Positions 24,687-35,409 of a DNA stretch of 35,494 nucleotides are shown in pieces. The stretch comes from Vairimorpha apis BRL 01 (Eukaryota; Microsporidia; Nosematidae). A program made the translations under genes and the position numbers. Every line of letters starts with the position of its first letter. The stretch's first letter is position 1. Location of the stretch: assembly GCA_000447185.1 (NCBI GenBank), contig KE647186.1:1-35494 (forward strand). Reading direction: 5' to 3'. A model generated the notes under the pieces. The model was not told the origin of the DNA, ran no database searches, and was given only the letters and a program-made list of their open reading frames with translations.

Positions 24687-26045
24687 TTGTTCAAATTATT
24701 TACAAAGGTAGATAGGAATAAACAAAAGGATAAAGATATGCATACAAAATTAAATTATTTAAATTTTTATAATATTTCAATATATGAAGGTAAAGAAACT
24801 TTGAAAGAGAAAAGCTACAACAACGAAAAAACAAAGGCGATCGAAGCTGACACTGGAAGACCTGCATCAAAGCCATCAACAAAGAGAGTTACTAAGGTAA
24901 ATACAAGTCATGTTATCCTTAAAGCTCTTTTGCGCGAACTTTTTTCAAACCAGGATGAAGTGCCTAGAGAAATGCTAACAGGGGTTATAAAAAGATTTGA
25001 ACGAATGCCTAGATTTGGAGGAAAATAGCTACGCAGTACTTCTGTGAAAAATTCGATCTTAAGTGCTCAGAGCATGAACTTAAAAGAAGTGCGTCATGTG
25101 CTAATGTAGACAATTGTGGTAACAGATGTTCAACACTTAAGTAAAAGCTGATTCAGTAAAGAGACATAAAGTAGCGAACTGTTATCCTGTAACGGAAACA
25201 TCTATCAAATATGGAGAGCTGTTTATACAGGTGAAGCAAACTTTCTTAGAATGCTGCCTAGAACTGGCTACCACGGCAATTGAGAAGACATCAAATACTC
25301 CAAAAATTGCAAACGAACTGGTGGATAAGCAAAAGCTACAATATGTCGATGAAGTACTGAAAGAGTACTTAAAAGAAAACCAACCCTCAACCATAACTGA
25401 CATAGCCAGGCTAATTCAAGTATCACAAACGTGCTACCACAAGGTTTCTGCTAAGGATAAAAAGTAATTTAAGTGGCGATCTAATATCCTAGCAAAAATT
25501 AAAGACCGAAAAAAGAATGCTCAAGGCATTAAAGAGATAAGAGAAAGGGAAAATCTTAATTCTACAGAAAAGTCACTGATGGCAAAAATCTGTGAAATTT
25601 AAGCTTACCAAAATACAAAAAGAATGACCAAAATGTTGCTATCTCACACATCGAAGAAAAGATTGACATCTACCAAAAGAAACTAGAAATGTACTATAAA
25701 AGAGTTGAGTTTAGAAAGACCAATCGATCCTTTGAATTGTATAGAGGAAATCTTTACAGGAATCTCCAGGAAACAAAAGAAACACACGATGTTCCTGTCG
25801 AAAAAATTAGAACCTTTTGGAGCACAATGTTGAATAAGCCAGACAACAAACAGGAAACAGATTTCAGTCAATACCTGCTAGAATACACTCCGAAAACAAG
25901 AGAAGAAAACACATTTATCTCTGAGGAGGAATTTAAAGAAATTATACGGTTTCTGCCAAATTGGAAAGCTCCAGGTATTAATGAAATTTATAAATTCTCA
26001 TTAAATACCTCCCGTCTTTACACACTCATCTGTACAGATGTATAA
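24687..26045 (+). pseudogene. R4-like LINE protein, N-terminal part (frameshifted)
   Basis: Three open pieces at 24687-25028, 25231-25467 and 25689-26045 are separated by stops. The first begins at a TTG; its first in-frame ATG is about 50 bases further on. It contains a basic linker (RPASKPSTKRVTK) followed by a helical segment (LLRELFSNQDEVPREML). Between the first two pieces lie Cys/His-rich residues (YFCEKFDLKCSEHE...CANVDNCGNRC), perhaps the relic of an N-terminal zinc finger. The third piece ends with EFKEIIRFLPNWKAPGIN, the conserved segment just before the reverse transcriptase palm that in LINEs reads like 'NWKAPGPDGI'. It is part of the element that continues downstream with the reverse transcriptase. 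Confidence 0.75.
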
Positions 26046-26063
26046 GAAAGATGTGTTTAGAAA

Positions 26064-27284
26064 GTGAAAGACAAAAATAATGGTTTTACATGTATAACAT
26101 ATCTAATACCTAAAGACGAACCTCGTGAAGGTTTGGACTTTATACCAATCACCTGTATGTCTAACTTGTATAAGTTAACAACAAAATGCCTAACTAATAT
26201 TATTAGGCTGGAGGTAGAAGAAAGGAATATATTGTCTGAAAATCAGCTTGGTACCGTTAGATTCGTGCAGAAAGCAAAAGAGCAGGCTATGATAAACGCA
26301 GCGATAAATAGGGCAAATGACAACAGTCTTAAACCAGTATGGGTAGACATCAAAAAGACTTTTAACTCAGAGGATTATGAGTATTTTATTAAGTGCATCA
26401 GAAGTTATAACTTCCAACCTTGGATTACAAAATTTTTGGAAGTAACAATAAAAAACTGGAGTATCGACATAAAATATGGAAAAGAAAACATACTTAAGAA
26501 AAAGGTGGAACGAGGAATACTTCAAGGAGACAGTTTATCAACTTTAATGTTTGTCTTATGTATGGACCCATTCAGCAAAATGCTTAATAGTAAATTTCCA
26601 CTAGTGGAATCGAAAATAATAAAGGGTCATACTGTATTAATCACGTGCTTTTCATAGACGATATCAAATTGATGGCAAAAGATGAAAATGTATGTAGGAG
26701 CATGTTCGATGAAACCATGACTTTTTAAAAGAGTAGGTTTAGAGATTAATAAGAAAAAAACCGCTATTAACACAAATATATGTTCAGACGTAGCTTCGAT
26801 CATATCGGGCACTGAAGGATATAAATATCTTTGAATAGTAGAGAATGCACAGAGCGAGGTTGAAAAGAAGACTCTTAAAATAATCAAAAGTAAAATTATA
26901 CAAAGAGTTCAATCCCTTTGCAACACAAAGCTCAACGCAAAAAATCTTATGAAATCAATCAACGAGCATGCTATATCGTTAATCAACTACTACATCGGTA
27001 TAGTAGATATTACACCACAAGATTGTCAGGAAATTGACAAAGAAATTAAGAAGGTGTTGATGATTAACAGCATACATAAACAGCCGTCTAATACTGAAAG
27101 ACTTTACCTGCCGAGAGAAGAATTAGGTAGAGGACTACAAAATATCGAACACAGATACGAAAGTATACTGCTGCAGCTTTACGACACATTATCCCATTCA
27201 ACAGGCTTTTCATTGAGAATAAAAGTTATATTACAAGTCGAAAAAGCTAGTAAGACATTTCTCTACTTAATTAAACCTTACTAA
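26064..27284 (+). pseudogene. R4-like reverse transcriptase domain (frameshifted)
   Basis: The piece at 26064-26657 shows ordered reverse transcriptase motifs: YLIPKDE, FIPITCMSNLYKL, ENQLGTVRF, VWVDIKKTFNS (motif A, first catalytic Asp) and RGILQGDSLS (motif B). The catalytic motif C follows in another frame as FIDD at 26651-26662, so there is a frameshift just before it. After a stop in that frame, a further shifted frame carries VGLEINKKKTA and GYKYL (the primer-grip region), then an open piece at 26949-27284 with RLYLPREELGRGLQN, the thumb-associated block typical of this clade. Catalytic residues are retained, but the frameshifts mean no full enzyme can be translated. Confidence 0.9.
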
Positions 27285-27419
27285 AGGCTAAATACGAGAT
27301 GGAAGGGGAAAATATAGATATTAAAAAGCTAAGAGAATATCAAAAAATTAGCTTATTTAACAACATTAAAAACAAAACCATAATGAAAAGTTTTATAGAT
27401 TAACTAATAATCTCATATT

Positions 27420-28080
27420 TTTATTAAAGACTCTTCTAAATGGTTGAATAAAGGAAATATTACTCCAAAGGAAGAAGCAACACTATGTTTCGTGCAGGAT
27501 AGAAATGTATTTTTGGAGGAAAACGCTATGTGTCCTCATTGCAACCAAAAAAGAAAGACAGTGAAACACTTAGCAACAAGATGCGAGAGAATGCTTTCAT
27601 TCGACTAACTAGAAGACATAATGAAGTGGTAAGATGTATCTTAGCCAAACTAACTCTTAAATACGGTTTATGAAAATCTAAGAAAATAAGAAACCACTCA
27701 ATATAAGAAATATTAAGTAATAAAAGAGTAGTTAGTAAGGTAGATACAAGAATTCTTACAGATGTTAGAATAGATGCAAACAATTCAGACATTTTCATAT
27801 TTGACAAACAGGAAAATATTAATACTTTTATAGAAGTAGGAATTACAAATTGCGAAAACCTACAAACAGTAGAATTAGAAAAATCAAGAAATATAAGATA
27901 CTGGCAAAAGAATTAGGGTTAATACACAAATGTAAGGTCAATGTAATCCCATATGTCATGACTTGGGACAGGTTGGTTACAAAATATCACAGCAAGTATA
28001 GAAGAGAGCTCGATATAGACAACACGATCGAAGCATACATTCAGTTCAAGATAATAAAATAATTCTTAAAAGCATATAAT
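27420..28080 (+). pseudogene. R4-like CCHC finger and restriction-like endonuclease domain
   Basis: After CFVQDRNVF (27486 on) comes the finger C-x2-C-x8-H-x4-C, with cysteines at 27531 and 27540, histidine at 27567 and cysteine at 27582, as in R2/R4-type LINEs. The nuclease follows. The usual PD is SD here (Asp at 27788), and the conserved EVG strand has Glu at 27833. An open piece at 27850-28062 holds KELGLIHKCK, YVMTWD and KYHSKYRREL. In this group the nuclease nicks the target for target-primed reverse transcription. Stops between the finger and nuclease (for example just after ERMLSFD) break the frame. Confidence 0.85.
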
Positions 28081-28469
28081 TAAAATATAGGCAAGGTTTA
28101 GGAGAAGGTGGAAGAGCAATCGAGGACGTGACTAGTATACTAAAAAAGAATTAGCTTTCACAACGCTGGTACAAAAATAAAAGACTAAGAGAAAACTTTG
28201 ACTTCATAAATAAATATACTTAAAATTTCAATATTAAAATAAATTTTTGCCCGAATGATATTTAAATTTTTATATTACATTATATGTTTAAATTTTCTAT
28301 GTAATAAAAATACGAACATTTAAATAGCTTTTAAGGTATTCATACATATATTATATCAGTCTAAAATATATGGAATATATGCAAATTTTTACAGGTTTTT
28401 TAACAGTAAAATAAAATCATTAAAATATTTCTATTTTACAATACATATTAATTAATTTATATTTTTTTG

Positions 28470-29110
28470 TTATAATCTAGTGATTTTTTAAAAGACTCTT
28501 CTAAATGTCTAAAAAAAAACATTAGTATAAAGGAAGAATCTATAAGTTGTTTTATGCAAATAAGAAATGTGTTCATACGTAATTAAAATGTGTCGCAATT
28601 CATTCAAAAGATAAGACATTAAAGCGCTCAACAATTAAAATTAAAAGAGAACGTTTAGGTGATAATACTTTATGACATGATAATTATGTTAGATGTATTC
28701 TTGTTAAATTAACATAAATATACGTGTACATAACATCAAAGAAAATAAGAAACCACACAACTTAAAAAATTTATAAATAAACGAATTTTTTAAAAGAAAA
28801 AACATGACTTTTTACAAATATAAAAAATTTAAATAAAAAACTTTTAATTTGCATTTTTTTAAAAAGGAAAATATAATATCGCTTTAGAAGTATGTAACAC
28901 AAGCATAAAAACATACAGATAATCAATAAATAATCAATAAATTACGATTTGTAACATGAGATTGAGATTTAAATAAAGGTAAAGTAAATGTTATAGCAGA
29001 AATTATGACATGAAAAATATATTACAAAATTTTATACCAATTATATAATATGAAATAACATGGATAGTTAATATTTCATATATCTATTTGTAGAGTTTTA
29101 AATTAAAATA
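28470..29110 (+). pseudogene. Decayed 3' fragment of the same R4-like LINE family
   Basis: Starting with 'aaaagactcttctaaatg', the sequence matches 27420 onward of the neighbouring element, through the finger region ('tgtgtcgcaattc') and 'gaaaataagaaaccaca', and into the endonuclease part. Divergence is strong and no frame is open for long. Same orientation, about 260 bases downstream of the longer copy. It looks like a second, older, 5'-truncated insertion rather than a tandem duplication, because it has decayed much further. Confidence 0.75.
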
Positions 29111-32070
29111 GTGAAGGTATTATAGAATACTACTTTTATTAAAACCGATACAAGGAAAAAAATATAAAAGTACAATTTTTGGTTTTATAAAAAATTAAGA
29201 ATTTTTAAATCAAATAAATTTTTAACATAATCTAATTTATACGTTAATGAAATAGTATTATATCATTGAAATAATCATTTGTAATTTAAATTTAAAGAAA
29301 ATTAATTCATCAATTGATATAAATAAAACAACTATTTTTAATAAATATGTACATTAAATTATATTTTAGAAAAAATTTTAACATTAAAAATATTTTAAAA
29401 CAATGTCTTTATATCTAAAATTATGATATTTAACAATGTAAAAGTATCATCAAATTAAATAATCTTTTGTAAAAATGCAAATTATGTTTGTATAATCGTA
29501 TATATTGGTCTTTTAAAACTTACTAAAATAAAACCATTGTAAATTAATTATAAATTTTTAAATAGATAAAATAACAAAAAAGATAAAAAATGTTTTTTTA
29601 TTAATTAATTTACAATAATAGTTTTATGTCAAGATTTTTTATTATTTAAATATTATATTTAGGTTTATCATTTAACAACATATTTATAATTTAAAAATTT
29701 TAATCATTATAGGAAAATAAACTAATAAATTTAAACATAACGTTTGTTTAATATCAACACCATATCTAAATTTAATTTCAATTTTTTAATAGTCAAGTAA
29801 TATATTTTAAAAGTGATTTTAATTTTGATTATAAAAAAAAAGATTTTAAAATTTTAAAAATGACATGAAATTTATTTTTTTGTTGTTGACAATTAATTTA
29901 TTAGAGTTTACAAAAAACTTTAATGTGTACATAAAACAATAAATAACATATTCATATATTTCAAAATATTATACACATTTTACATATAACTATTAAACAG
30001 CCTTATAAATTTAAATAATATAAAAAATGTTAAAAATATAAATGATCTCAAAATTAAATTGTTAATAGTATATTAATATATAGAATAATATATTGTAATT
30101 TTAAACATAAAAAATTTGTGTTTTATTAAATTTTCAAATTTAATTAAAAATACATATAATATACATTCTATTTATTTTTGTATTCATAAATTTTATTTTT
30201 ATTTTATTTTTTAATTCTATTTCAAAATTTAATAAAACACAAAATTTTTAGTTTTATTTTATAGATTGTAAATTGTTTATTTAAAATAATATTTTGGCAA
30301 ATTATATTTAGTTATATATTAAACTCATTATCGTAATTATATAATTATGTTTTTATTCTATTAATTATGATAATAAATATTAATTTGTTTTTATTTAATT
30401 CATTGGATATATTTTTAAAAATAAATTAATTTATTCTAATTTTTTTATTAAATGATAAAGTTAATGTTTTAAAAGTATAAATTATATTAATCGATTATAT
30501 TTTTAAAATCATATTTAAATTTTATTAATAAATGTATATGTTTTGCATAATGGGGTATAAGAATTATGCCAATATATAACATTTAATATAAATATATATT
30601 GATATGAACAAATTATAATTTAGTATAAGTTAAAACTGTGCTTAAAGTGTAAATTATTTTTTTAAAGTAGAAACTATTGCTTAAAAAAACCTTAATACAT
30701 ATTCCTTACATTTAGATAATAAGATGTAAAAAATTTAACAGAAAATTGGTTAATTAATAAGTTTTAAATTTATTTCAACTATTTAATTATATCTAGATAG
30801 ACAAAATGAGTAGTTTTCGTTATTTAGTCATGTTTAATTTAAAGTAAAATTTCGACAATCCTATAACAATATTTATAGGATATATTATTTTAATGCAAGT
30901 GCAAACCACTTTATTTTTAATTTATTTCGTTGTACAAATAAAAAGTAATTTTGATAAAATATTAAAATTTAATTTACTTATTCATTTTTATACCATGTCA
31001 GAATGTATGACAGATTAGTATTTTTAAAATAATAATAATTATTATTATATTACTAATAAATTAATTATAATTAAAGATTTGCCTTTGTAAAATCATTTAA
31101 TATACACTTATACTTTATTTTTGGCAAATTATTTTTCTTAATTATATATATTTTCGCTTTCAAATTTTTATTTCATTAAAAAAAAACAAAAATATATATT
31201 TTAATCATATTAATTGCTAAAGTTTAAAAATTTATTTATGCAATACACAACTGACATTTTTCGATTAAAATTTTCCGTAATATTTTAAGATAAAACAATA
31301 AATATGATTTTATTGGTTTATATGTAAAATTTATATATGCAAAACCCAAGTCTGCATTTAATTTTAAGATTTTTAATATTAAATAAAAATATAATTTTTA
31401 AAAATTGCTTTAAACTGTTTATTAAATTTCTAATTTGTAATGGTTATGATAGGTATACATTGCAAAATTTAAATTTTTTATGTTTATTCTATTAATATTA
31501 TGCTCAATTATAATTTATAAGTTTAGTTTATTTTATATTTCAGATTATTAAAAATTAAAAACTTATATTCATATAGTTTAATCTGTTTTTTATTTCACCA
31601 TAAAAAATATATTTAATTTTTTTAATTCTTTAAAAGTTTTTTTTATATTTTAATACAATTTTAATTTAATAAAATGGTCATAAAAAAAAATAAAATTTTA
31701 AATTGTTTTAGTAATTATAGAAGTATAATAGTAACAACCACAATTCTGTATATATTTTCAAATTATTATTTTTTTCGCTATAAATATTAATTTGGATTTA
31801 TAGTTTATTTTTATTATTTAAATAATAATTAATTCTTTTAGTAATCAACTATTCAATTGTACATTTCATATCATTTTTTTTATTAAATATAAAAAATCGA
31901 AAATTTTTTTAGTTAACATAATTAAAATAAATTTATATATTTTTAAATTTGCTTAAATGTGTGATTATTAAAATTAAATTTATAAAGTAAACTAATTTAA
32001 AATATCCATATCTACTCATATCTATTTTATTCGTTTAACTAAATTTTAACCTTAATGATAACAAAAACAA
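29111..32070. other. AT-rich intergenic desert
   Basis: About 3 kb of low-complexity A/T-rich sequence. No gene, RNA gene or mobile-element end could be supported. Confidence 0.6.
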
Positions 32071-32152
32071 CGGGTATGCATGCCAACGAGATCCGAACCT
32101 TTCACCATTACGTACTGGTGGTTAAAGTTCTCGTGTCGCTGCAACATACCCG
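32071..32152. repeat. GC-rich 82 bp foldback with tRNA-like arms
   Basis: The outer arms CGGGTATG (32071-32078) and CATACCCG (32145-32152) are perfect complements. Inside, CAACGAG/CTCGTG, AACCTTT/AAAGTT and CACCA/TGGTG also pair, around the loop TTACGTAC. Read outward from the centre, both arms resemble each other and a tRNA 5' half: TGGTG..AAAG.TT..CTCGT...CATACCCG, with an A-box-like TGGTGGTTAAAG. It is not a functional tRNA, because no T-arm or anticodon arm folds in either orientation. It could be a palindromic tRNA-derived repeat (SINE-like) or the core of a foldback element. Confidence 0.6.
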
Positions 32153-32159
32153 GCGATAG

Positions 32160-32690
32160 ATATTTTAATATTTATCAATAAATATTTTTTTTATTGTATG
32201 AAAACTTTTATCGGTTAAATTAGAACATGAAAAATATGAACTGAATATTTACAGAATTAAAAATATATGATATAATAATTGTAGAAATTGATTTGTAGTG
32301 TCCATGCAGAACACAACCATTTTATAAATATACTTCTATAAGGTTTTTGTTAATAGTTTTGTTAATATAAGATTGTTTATTAATATATTTATTTATTCAG
32401 TAATTGTAATTTTATTTTTTTATCTCCACGATCGTCGTACTCCTCTTTTCTAATCATTTATTTATACTTTAAAATTTTTGGAATTTTCAATTAAATACAA
32501 TAAAAGTTATGAAGGTCGTAACATCCTGACTCCTTAAAATTTATACTTATTCATGTGCTTTAACTATTTAGAATCTTTTATTTTAGAAATCTTTCATTTA
32601 CTTCAATTTTTGTAATCTTAAAAGGTCTATAATATTTATATTCCAATTTATTATTAGAAAATTTTCTCTTATAGACAAATTATCATATTT
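32160..32690. other. AT-rich stretch between foldback and integrase remnant
   Basis: No gene supported. Sequence on the minus strand just past the integrase remnant (about 32640-32800) has a few coding-like snatches that may be its downstream part. Confidence 0.4.
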
Positions 32691-32699
32691 TTACTATTC

Positions 32700-33240
32700 T
32701 TTCGTTAGTAGGAGACACTTGTTTTTAAGTTCATACTCTACAGAAATTGCTCCCAAATACTATTTCTCATGAAGATTTGCCTAAATATTTGTGCAGTTAT
32801 AAATTATATTATTTTTAAGTAAATTTAAACCCTTTGCTTATTCTTTGAATTTCAGCTAAAGTTATATTTATTCTGTCCGAAACAAATATACTCTAAAGGT
32901 GATAAGTCGGTGTATAATTACTTGCCGATAAATATATCTTTTTATTGTTCGACTCATATATTGTGGTTCATTGTTGGAAATTACTTTCCTGGGCTTTGCA
33001 ATGTTTTAAATCCAATTTTCTAGGCAATTGATTATTTCTTGACTTTTAATCTTTTCATTAAAATAAACTTCTTTGTATCACATAAATACATCCTTAACTG
33101 TTTAAAGATACCATCTATTAAAGATGTATTCTCCATCTTATTTTTCAATTTTACAGTCAGAAAAATATCCGTATTAATTATTTTAAATTGTTCTTTGCTT
33201 TTAATACTTATATTGGTATAATTTTTGTTATTTAGTTTTT
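32700..33240 (-). pseudogene. Retroviral-type integrase core remnant
   Basis: Minus-strand translation from just inside the TTAA of the adjacent transposon gives an open stretch of about 66 codons, then fragments separated by stops. Together they follow the integrase catalytic core in order: FKIINTDIF (first Asp, codon at 33167-33169), a segment ending NCLENWI, KVISNNEPQYMS (about 32958-32990; the canonical second Asp is Asn here) and SDRINITLAEIQRISKG (about 32840-32880; the canonical Glu is Asp). The spacing of the last two is about 31 residues, close to the usual 35. An LTR retrotransposon, endogenous retrovirus-like element or Maverick-type element are all possible sources; no LTRs, protease or reverse transcriptase were seen. 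With two of three catalytic residues changed and several stops, it is dead. Confidence 0.7.
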
Positions 33241-33495
33241 CATTAACCGTTTTAGTGCCATTGATTTTTACCTATATCTACTTAAAAATGCCAAAGAAAT
33301 CTTTGTCGTGTTGATGCCATTTACCTTTGTTTCTAAAAAAAACTGTATCTCCTCCAAAAATTGTCCAATTTTAATAATTTTTTCGGTGTTTTTTTAATAA
33401 AAATTTGTACAATGATAATAAAATACAAAGAACATTATGGAAATATAATTGTGAACAAAAATTATAACAAAAACTGGAATCTAAAAGAAAAAAAG

Positions 33496-35208
33496 TTAAC
33501 AATTGTGCTTTACCGCACAGACTCCATGAAGCCCCTTCTTACAGCGACCACAAATCAAGTTGCTCCTCTTCACAGCGCTGTAATCCTTGCTGCTGCACAC
33601 TACGCAGCGCCGTAAATTACGCCCGGGTAACTTTTCTAATCCAAAACTTTGTGAGGAAGATGTTGTCGGAGTAGACGTTTTTGGTCTATTTTTGCGGAGC
33701 AACCATTTCTCTTCTAAATCTTCAATTATACTTGTTATAAATTTCAATCTCGTCATTTTTTGCCAATATTTTTCTCACTATACAATATATATGCATTCAA
33801 TACCATCCTTCCAAATACAGCAAATACAACCTTTTTCCAAAATTTGAGAGTTCTTCGTTCATCCAAATAGGTGTATAGCATTTTGTCGCTCTCGTCTACT
33901 CCGCCCATAAATTGATTATATTGGTGAATCATTGATGGTTTATTTTTTATAGATTCGTAATTTCCTCTCTTTTTTGTGACAGATACATTTAGCGTATCGC
34001 TGCACGTAGAAATCAAAATAACTGGATTGTTTTTTGACTTTTTGTCTCTAAAGGAACACATTAGCACAAGATCGTTGGTGAAATACTTGGGTTCGTTTAC
34101 TGGAACCGTTTTGGCTTCTTTTGGAACAAGCTTCCTATTTCTACGTATGGTTCCTGTTAGATATGTGGCTTTCTGATAAAGGGAACGTGCAAGTTCTACA
34201 CTGGTGTAAAAATTATCCGTGAATAGGTGGTATCCCTTGTTTAGGTAATTTCCCATTAACAAAAGTTTTTCTGCCACAACAAATCCCAGACCTTTTTCTT
34301 TTATCTCATCTTTGTCAACTTTAGATTTAGCACACGGTAACAAAAGAATCCAAGACAATATTTCGACAACGAGTCACAAAGCATCCAGAATTTTACGCCC
34401 CACTGATGATGCTTCTTGCTGGGGATATACTGTTTGATCACAGTATGAGCATTTGTTCCAACAAGAGATTCATCTATGCTCAACTGTTGGTTGGGTATAT
34501 AATGCTGCCGGAAAACCAAATTAGCGTGATTTACCAACACTTGAAACCTGGCACATGGATCGTATTCTGGATGTCCAGGTGGAGCTAAAGTTTTATTATC
34601 TACCAGATGAAAAAATTTCAAGAGCAGCTGAAATCTGTTTCGTGCAAACATTTTTGCAAACCATGGAATACATCTTGATCCTTTCATCCAATAAGAAAAA
34701 ATAGTTGGCCTCCTTGTGATGCCCATTTCCAGTATAAAGGCTATAAATCCTCTCATTTCTGGGATGGTGACAGGCTTCCACAATTTTGCACGAGATTGAG
34801 GTTTCAAATTTGGAAGATTTTGCAAAAACTGTGCGGCGTAACGGTTTGTTTCAACAACCATTTTTTTATAAGAGTATCAGTAAAAAACAAATTGAAAAAA
34901 TCAATAGGTTTTGCGTCACCTGGTGGGGTATGTTTTGGTCCTGGTAATTCGGAAAATACATGCGGGGTTTGTTTATTGTATTGCGTATCTGGTGGTAGGC
35001 ATGTGAATTGGGTCAAGTTCACATCGATATTTTCGCAGGCCGGTACATCCTCCGTATCAGAAAAATAATTGTTATCGTCATCATCATCACTGTCACTCAA
35101 AATTTGCATTACGCGGTGTGAACGCATCACAATGTCACTCCCACTATCACTTTCTTCACAACTTGAAGAACAGTCATTTTCATCCGAATTATTTTCGTAT
35201 TCCGACAT
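33496..35208 (-). pseudogene. piggyBac transposase (DDE/D), split by frameshifts
   Basis: Four overlapping open pieces on the minus strand make up a protein of about 570 residues, close to the usual length. Piece one (35208-34804, ATG start) has the acidic Ser/Asp-rich N terminus (SDSDDDDDNN) and FFNLFFTDTL. Piece two (34861-34301) has VVETNRYAAQF, then IPEMRGFIAF and SIDESL with the first catalytic Asp. Piece three (34358-33753) has LFTDNFYTS (second Asp) and MGGVDESDKM (third Asp). Piece four (33756-33496) ends in a cysteine-rich domain (CVVC, CGRC, HGVC, KHNC). All three catalytic aspartates are present. The breaks fall at a T7 run (34861-34867), at 34330-34365 (probably more than one indel) and at a T6 run (33756-33761). 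The enzyme cuts and pastes DNA at TTAA. It resembles PGBD4-like transposases. Two breaks in homopolymers could be sequencing errors. Confidence 0.93.
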
Positions 35209-35328
35209 TATTATGATTCAAAAAGTATAATAATTATAATTTGAACTTTATTTAACACGAAGGCAAATTAAAAATTAGTGATGTGTGCGAGTGATATCGC
35301 CTACAGCGGGCTAAACAGCAACTAATTT

Positions 35329-35398
35329 CACGAGCGCTATGGCGCTCGTGGCACTTTTAGTTACTATGTGCACGAGCGCGATGACGCTTGTCGGCACT
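35329..35398. repeat. Duplicated GC-rich subterminal hairpin block of the piggyBac element
   Basis: The block at 35329-35355 (perfect hairpin CACGAGCGC-TATG-GCGCTCGTG, then GCACT) is repeated in diverged form at 35371-35398 (CACGAGCGCGATGACGCTTG, then TCGGCACT). The second copy runs straight into the terminal inverted repeat. Subterminal repeats of this kind are known transposase-binding sites in several piggyBac elements; that role is inferred here. Confidence 0.85.
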
Positions 35399-35409
35399 CA
35401 AACGGTTAA

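Larger units (their letters stand above)
24687..28215 (+). mobile_element. R4/Dong-like non-LTR retrotransposon, broken, longest copy
   Basis: A roughly 3.5 kb plus-strand element with the domain order of R4-clade LINEs: N-terminal region, reverse transcriptase, a CCHC finger and a C-terminal restriction-like endonuclease. There is no apurinic-type endonuclease, LTR or target-site signature that I can define. G+C content rises at about 24820 and falls at about 28215. The true 5' end is uncertain, and the element may be 5'-truncated. The protein is split by several frameshifts and stops, so it cannot move on its own. Shorter decayed pieces closely matching its 3' part lie at 1-1390 and 28470-29110. 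Confidence 0.85.
33247..35405 (-). mobile_element. Full-length piggyBac transposon (2159 bp), second family
   Basis: The ends are 13 bp inverted repeats: CCGTTTTAGTGCC (33247-33259) and GGCACTCAAACGG (35393-35405), one mismatch. Each is flanked by TTAA (33243-33246, 35406-35409). The transposase gene fills the interior on the minus strand, leaving about 250 bases of 3' and about 200 bases of 5' non-coding sequence. The 5' subterminal region carries two direct copies of a GC-rich hairpin block. The terminal repeats are unrelated to those of the 860 bp element at 9868, so these are two different families. The element sits directly against a dead integrase remnant. Confidence 0.95.

Noticed and set aside
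27526..27807. Minus-strand 93-codon ORF
   Set aside because: Antisense to the LINE finger and endonuclease region, which has clear motifs on the plus strand.
32071..32152. Functional tRNA gene
   Set aside because: A 7-8 bp acceptor-like stem is present, but neither strand forms a T-arm with a paired stem, a D-arm and an anticodon arm at standard distances. The T-loop-like TTCGGAT has non-pairing neighbours.
33039..33221. Plus-strand 60-codon ORF
   Set aside because: Antisense shadow of the integrase remnant, whose minus-strand reading shows family motifs.
33976..35068. Plus-strand ORFs inside the piggyBac element
   Set aside because: Antisense shadows of the transposase; no motifs of their own.
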